Positions 4,986 through 6,146 of a stretch of DNA of 6,146 bases are shown here, piece by piece; positions within the stretch are counted from its first letter, which is position 1; each line of letters opens with the position of its first letter. A program made the position numbers and the translations under genes. Where the stretch lies: contig NZ_JZWV01001044.1 in assembly GCF_000966975.1 (NCBI RefSeq), positions 1 through 6,146 of the forward strand, in the 5' to 3' direction. This DNA comes from Streptomyces katrae. Lineage in GTDB: Bacteria > Actinomycetota > Actinomycetes > Streptomycetales > Streptomycetaceae. The notes below the pieces were generated by a model that searched no databases, was not told the origin of the DNA, and saw only the letters and a program-made list of their open reading frames with translations.

Positions 4986-6146
4986 ATGCCGCCCATCCCC
5001 GCACTGAACTCCGCGACTCCTTCCGATCCCCCGGGCGCTGCCACCGTCGCACTCGTCGGGGCGGAATTCGGATGGGGAAGTTCGGGAAAACTGAGCGCGG
5101 TGCTCTCCGCGCTGCGCGACCGGCCGGCGCCTCCCCTGCGATTCGTCGGAATGGGATCGGGACTGGGCCGCCCCCTGCTCGCCGAACACCCGGTGGACGG
5201 CTGGTACGACCTGCCGGACGACCCCGGCCGAGCCGGCCCCTGGGTCGCGGAGTTCGTACGGTCACAGGGGGTGCGGGCCGCCGTGGTGGTCCTGGACGGC
5301 GCGGCCGCGAGGGCGCTGCTGGCCGCCGGGGTGCCCACCGTCTTCGTCGACAGCCTGCCCTTCCTCTGGTCCGAGGGCGACCGGGCCGCGCTGCCACTGG
5401 ACGCGACCGTGTACTGCGCCCAGAAGAGCGTCGAGCTGCCGCCCGAGTGCCGGAGCGTGCTCGCCGACGCCCGGGGGCTGCGCTGGGTCGAGGCGGTCAT
5501 CGCCCGGCCCCGTGCCGCGCAGCCGGAACGGGGAGCCCCGCGGAGTGCGGGCCGCCCGTACCGCAGGGCACTGATCAGCCTGGGCGGTCTGCGCGCGCCG
5601 AACCTCCTCGCCCCGGAGCACTACCCGCGCCTGGTCCTCCCGGCCGCCCTGGAGGCCCTCGCCGCCCACGGGGTCGAGGAGGTGCACATCGCCGGCAACC
5701 TGCCCGGCGGCCTGGTCGGCGGCCTCGTCGACTCCTGCGCCGCCGCGCCGCGGACCACCGCCGGCCCGCTGGGGCACGGCGCCTTCCTGGAGCGGCTGGA
5801 CGCCTGCGACGTCCTGCTCACCTCACCGGGACTGACCACCCTGCTCGAAGCGGGCGGGCTGGGGGTCCCCACCGTCTGCCTGCCTCCGCAGAACCTCAGC
5901 CAGATCTTCAACGGCCGGTACCACAGCCAGGCGCTCGGGGCCCGGCTGCGGGTGCTCTGGCCCAAGGAGGTGCTCGTCGAGGACGAGGTGCTGGCGCTCC
6001 GTGCGAAGGGCGAGGACCACGCTCTGGAACGGATCTACGGCGCCATCGGGGCGGCCGCTCGGGGCGATTCCCGGCAGGAGGTCGGCCGCGCGCTGCGCGA
6101 AGGTGTCCTGGACGCGCTGCGCCGCTCCGCCGGCGTCGGCGCCTGG
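4986..6146 (+). CDS. GT-B-fold glycosyltransferase, possibly cytosylglucuronate-synthase-like (3' end outside window)
   Basis: The frame is open from ATG 4986 to the last base (387 codons) with strong GC3, so only the 3' end is missing. The protein has the two Rossmann halves of a GT-B enzyme using a nucleotide sugar. The N-terminal half has a strand and glycine loop, VALVGAEFGWGSSGKL (21-36), and VFVDSLPFLWSEGD (119-132). The C-terminal half starts at about 194 (RALISLGGL) and carries the donor-side region CDVLLTSPGLTTLLEAG (274-290), then GVPTVCLPPQNLSQ (293-306) and Asn309, like the Glu/Gln-bearing donor motif of UGT and MurG enzymes. From memory these features recall cytosylglucuronate synthases (BlsD/MilC), which join cytosine to UDP-glucuronate; this is unverified. 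ATG 4986 is preceded by GAGAG (4974-4978). An in-frame ATG at 4950 has no purine-rich site. No signal peptide or membrane segment is seen. It is divergent from the ABC-F gene. Confidence 0.85.
   Translation, partial: MPPIPALNSATPSDPPGAATVALVGAEFGWGSSGKLSAVLSALRDRPAPPLRFVGMGSGLGRPLLAEHPVDGWYDLPDDPGRAGPWVAEFVRSQGVRAAVVVLDGAAARALLAAGVPTVFVDSLPFLWSEGDRAALPLDATVYCAQKSVELPPECRSVLADARGLRWVEAVIARPRAAQPERGAPRSAGRPYRRALISLGGLRAPNLLAPEHYPRLVLPAALEALAAHGVEEVHIAGNLPGGLVGGLVDSCAAAPRTTAGPLGHGAFLERLDACDVLLTSPGLTTLLEAGGLGVPTVCLPPQNLSQIFNGRYHSQALGARLRVLWPKEVLVEDEVLALRAKGEDHALERIYGAIGAAARGDSRQEVGRALREGVLDALRRSAGVGAW

Noticed and set aside
4660..5007. A 115-codon + frame in the divergent region
   Set aside because: There is no Shine-Dalgarno sequence, its codon usage is unlike the neighbours, it contains Arg/Pro/Ser-rich sequence with no family likeness, and it overlaps the glycosyltransferase start in another frame.

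Overview
The window is about 70% G+C with strongly G/C-biased third codon positions. Its gene families (GatA-like amidase, TetR, SDR, ABC-F ATPase, GT-B glycosyltransferase) fit a high-GC actinomycete, most likely Streptomyces or a close relative. That assignment rests on composition and gene style, not on a marker gene. No RNA gene, CRISPR array, transposase or attachment site was seen.

Left part (1-2084, + strand). The tail of an unidentified gene ends at 102 and overlaps by 14 nt an amidase-signature hydrolase with an intact Lys-Ser-Ser triad (89-1489). After a 28-nt gap comes a TetR-family regulator (1518-2084). That gap has no Shine-Dalgarno sequence. It holds a TAnnnT -10 hexamer positioned for a leaderless mRNA and a compact set of symmetrical repeats that is a plausible operator. 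A 9-bp inverted repeat (2085-2128) follows the regulator's stop codon and separates it from the convergent SDR gene.

Middle part (2167-4651, - strand). A duplicated-NBD ABC-F ATPase (3011-4651) lies upstream of a classical NADP(H)-type short-chain dehydrogenase (2167-2940). They share an orientation but are 70 bp apart, with a perfect 10-bp inverted repeat over the ABC-F stop codon, so they may not form a simple operon. ABC-F proteins of this type act on ribosomes and are not membrane transporters.

Right part (4652-6146). A 334-bp divergent intergenic region precedes a + strand gene (4986 to the window end) that is open at its 3' side. It encodes a GT-B-fold glycosyltransferase whose features recall cytosylglucuronate synthases of cytosine nucleoside antibiotics (BlsD/MilC type). 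This is the most interesting lead: the window may be the edge of a nucleoside or glycoside biosynthetic cluster, with the ABC-F, SDR and TetR genes as accessory functions. It rests on remembered family features and needs a database search.
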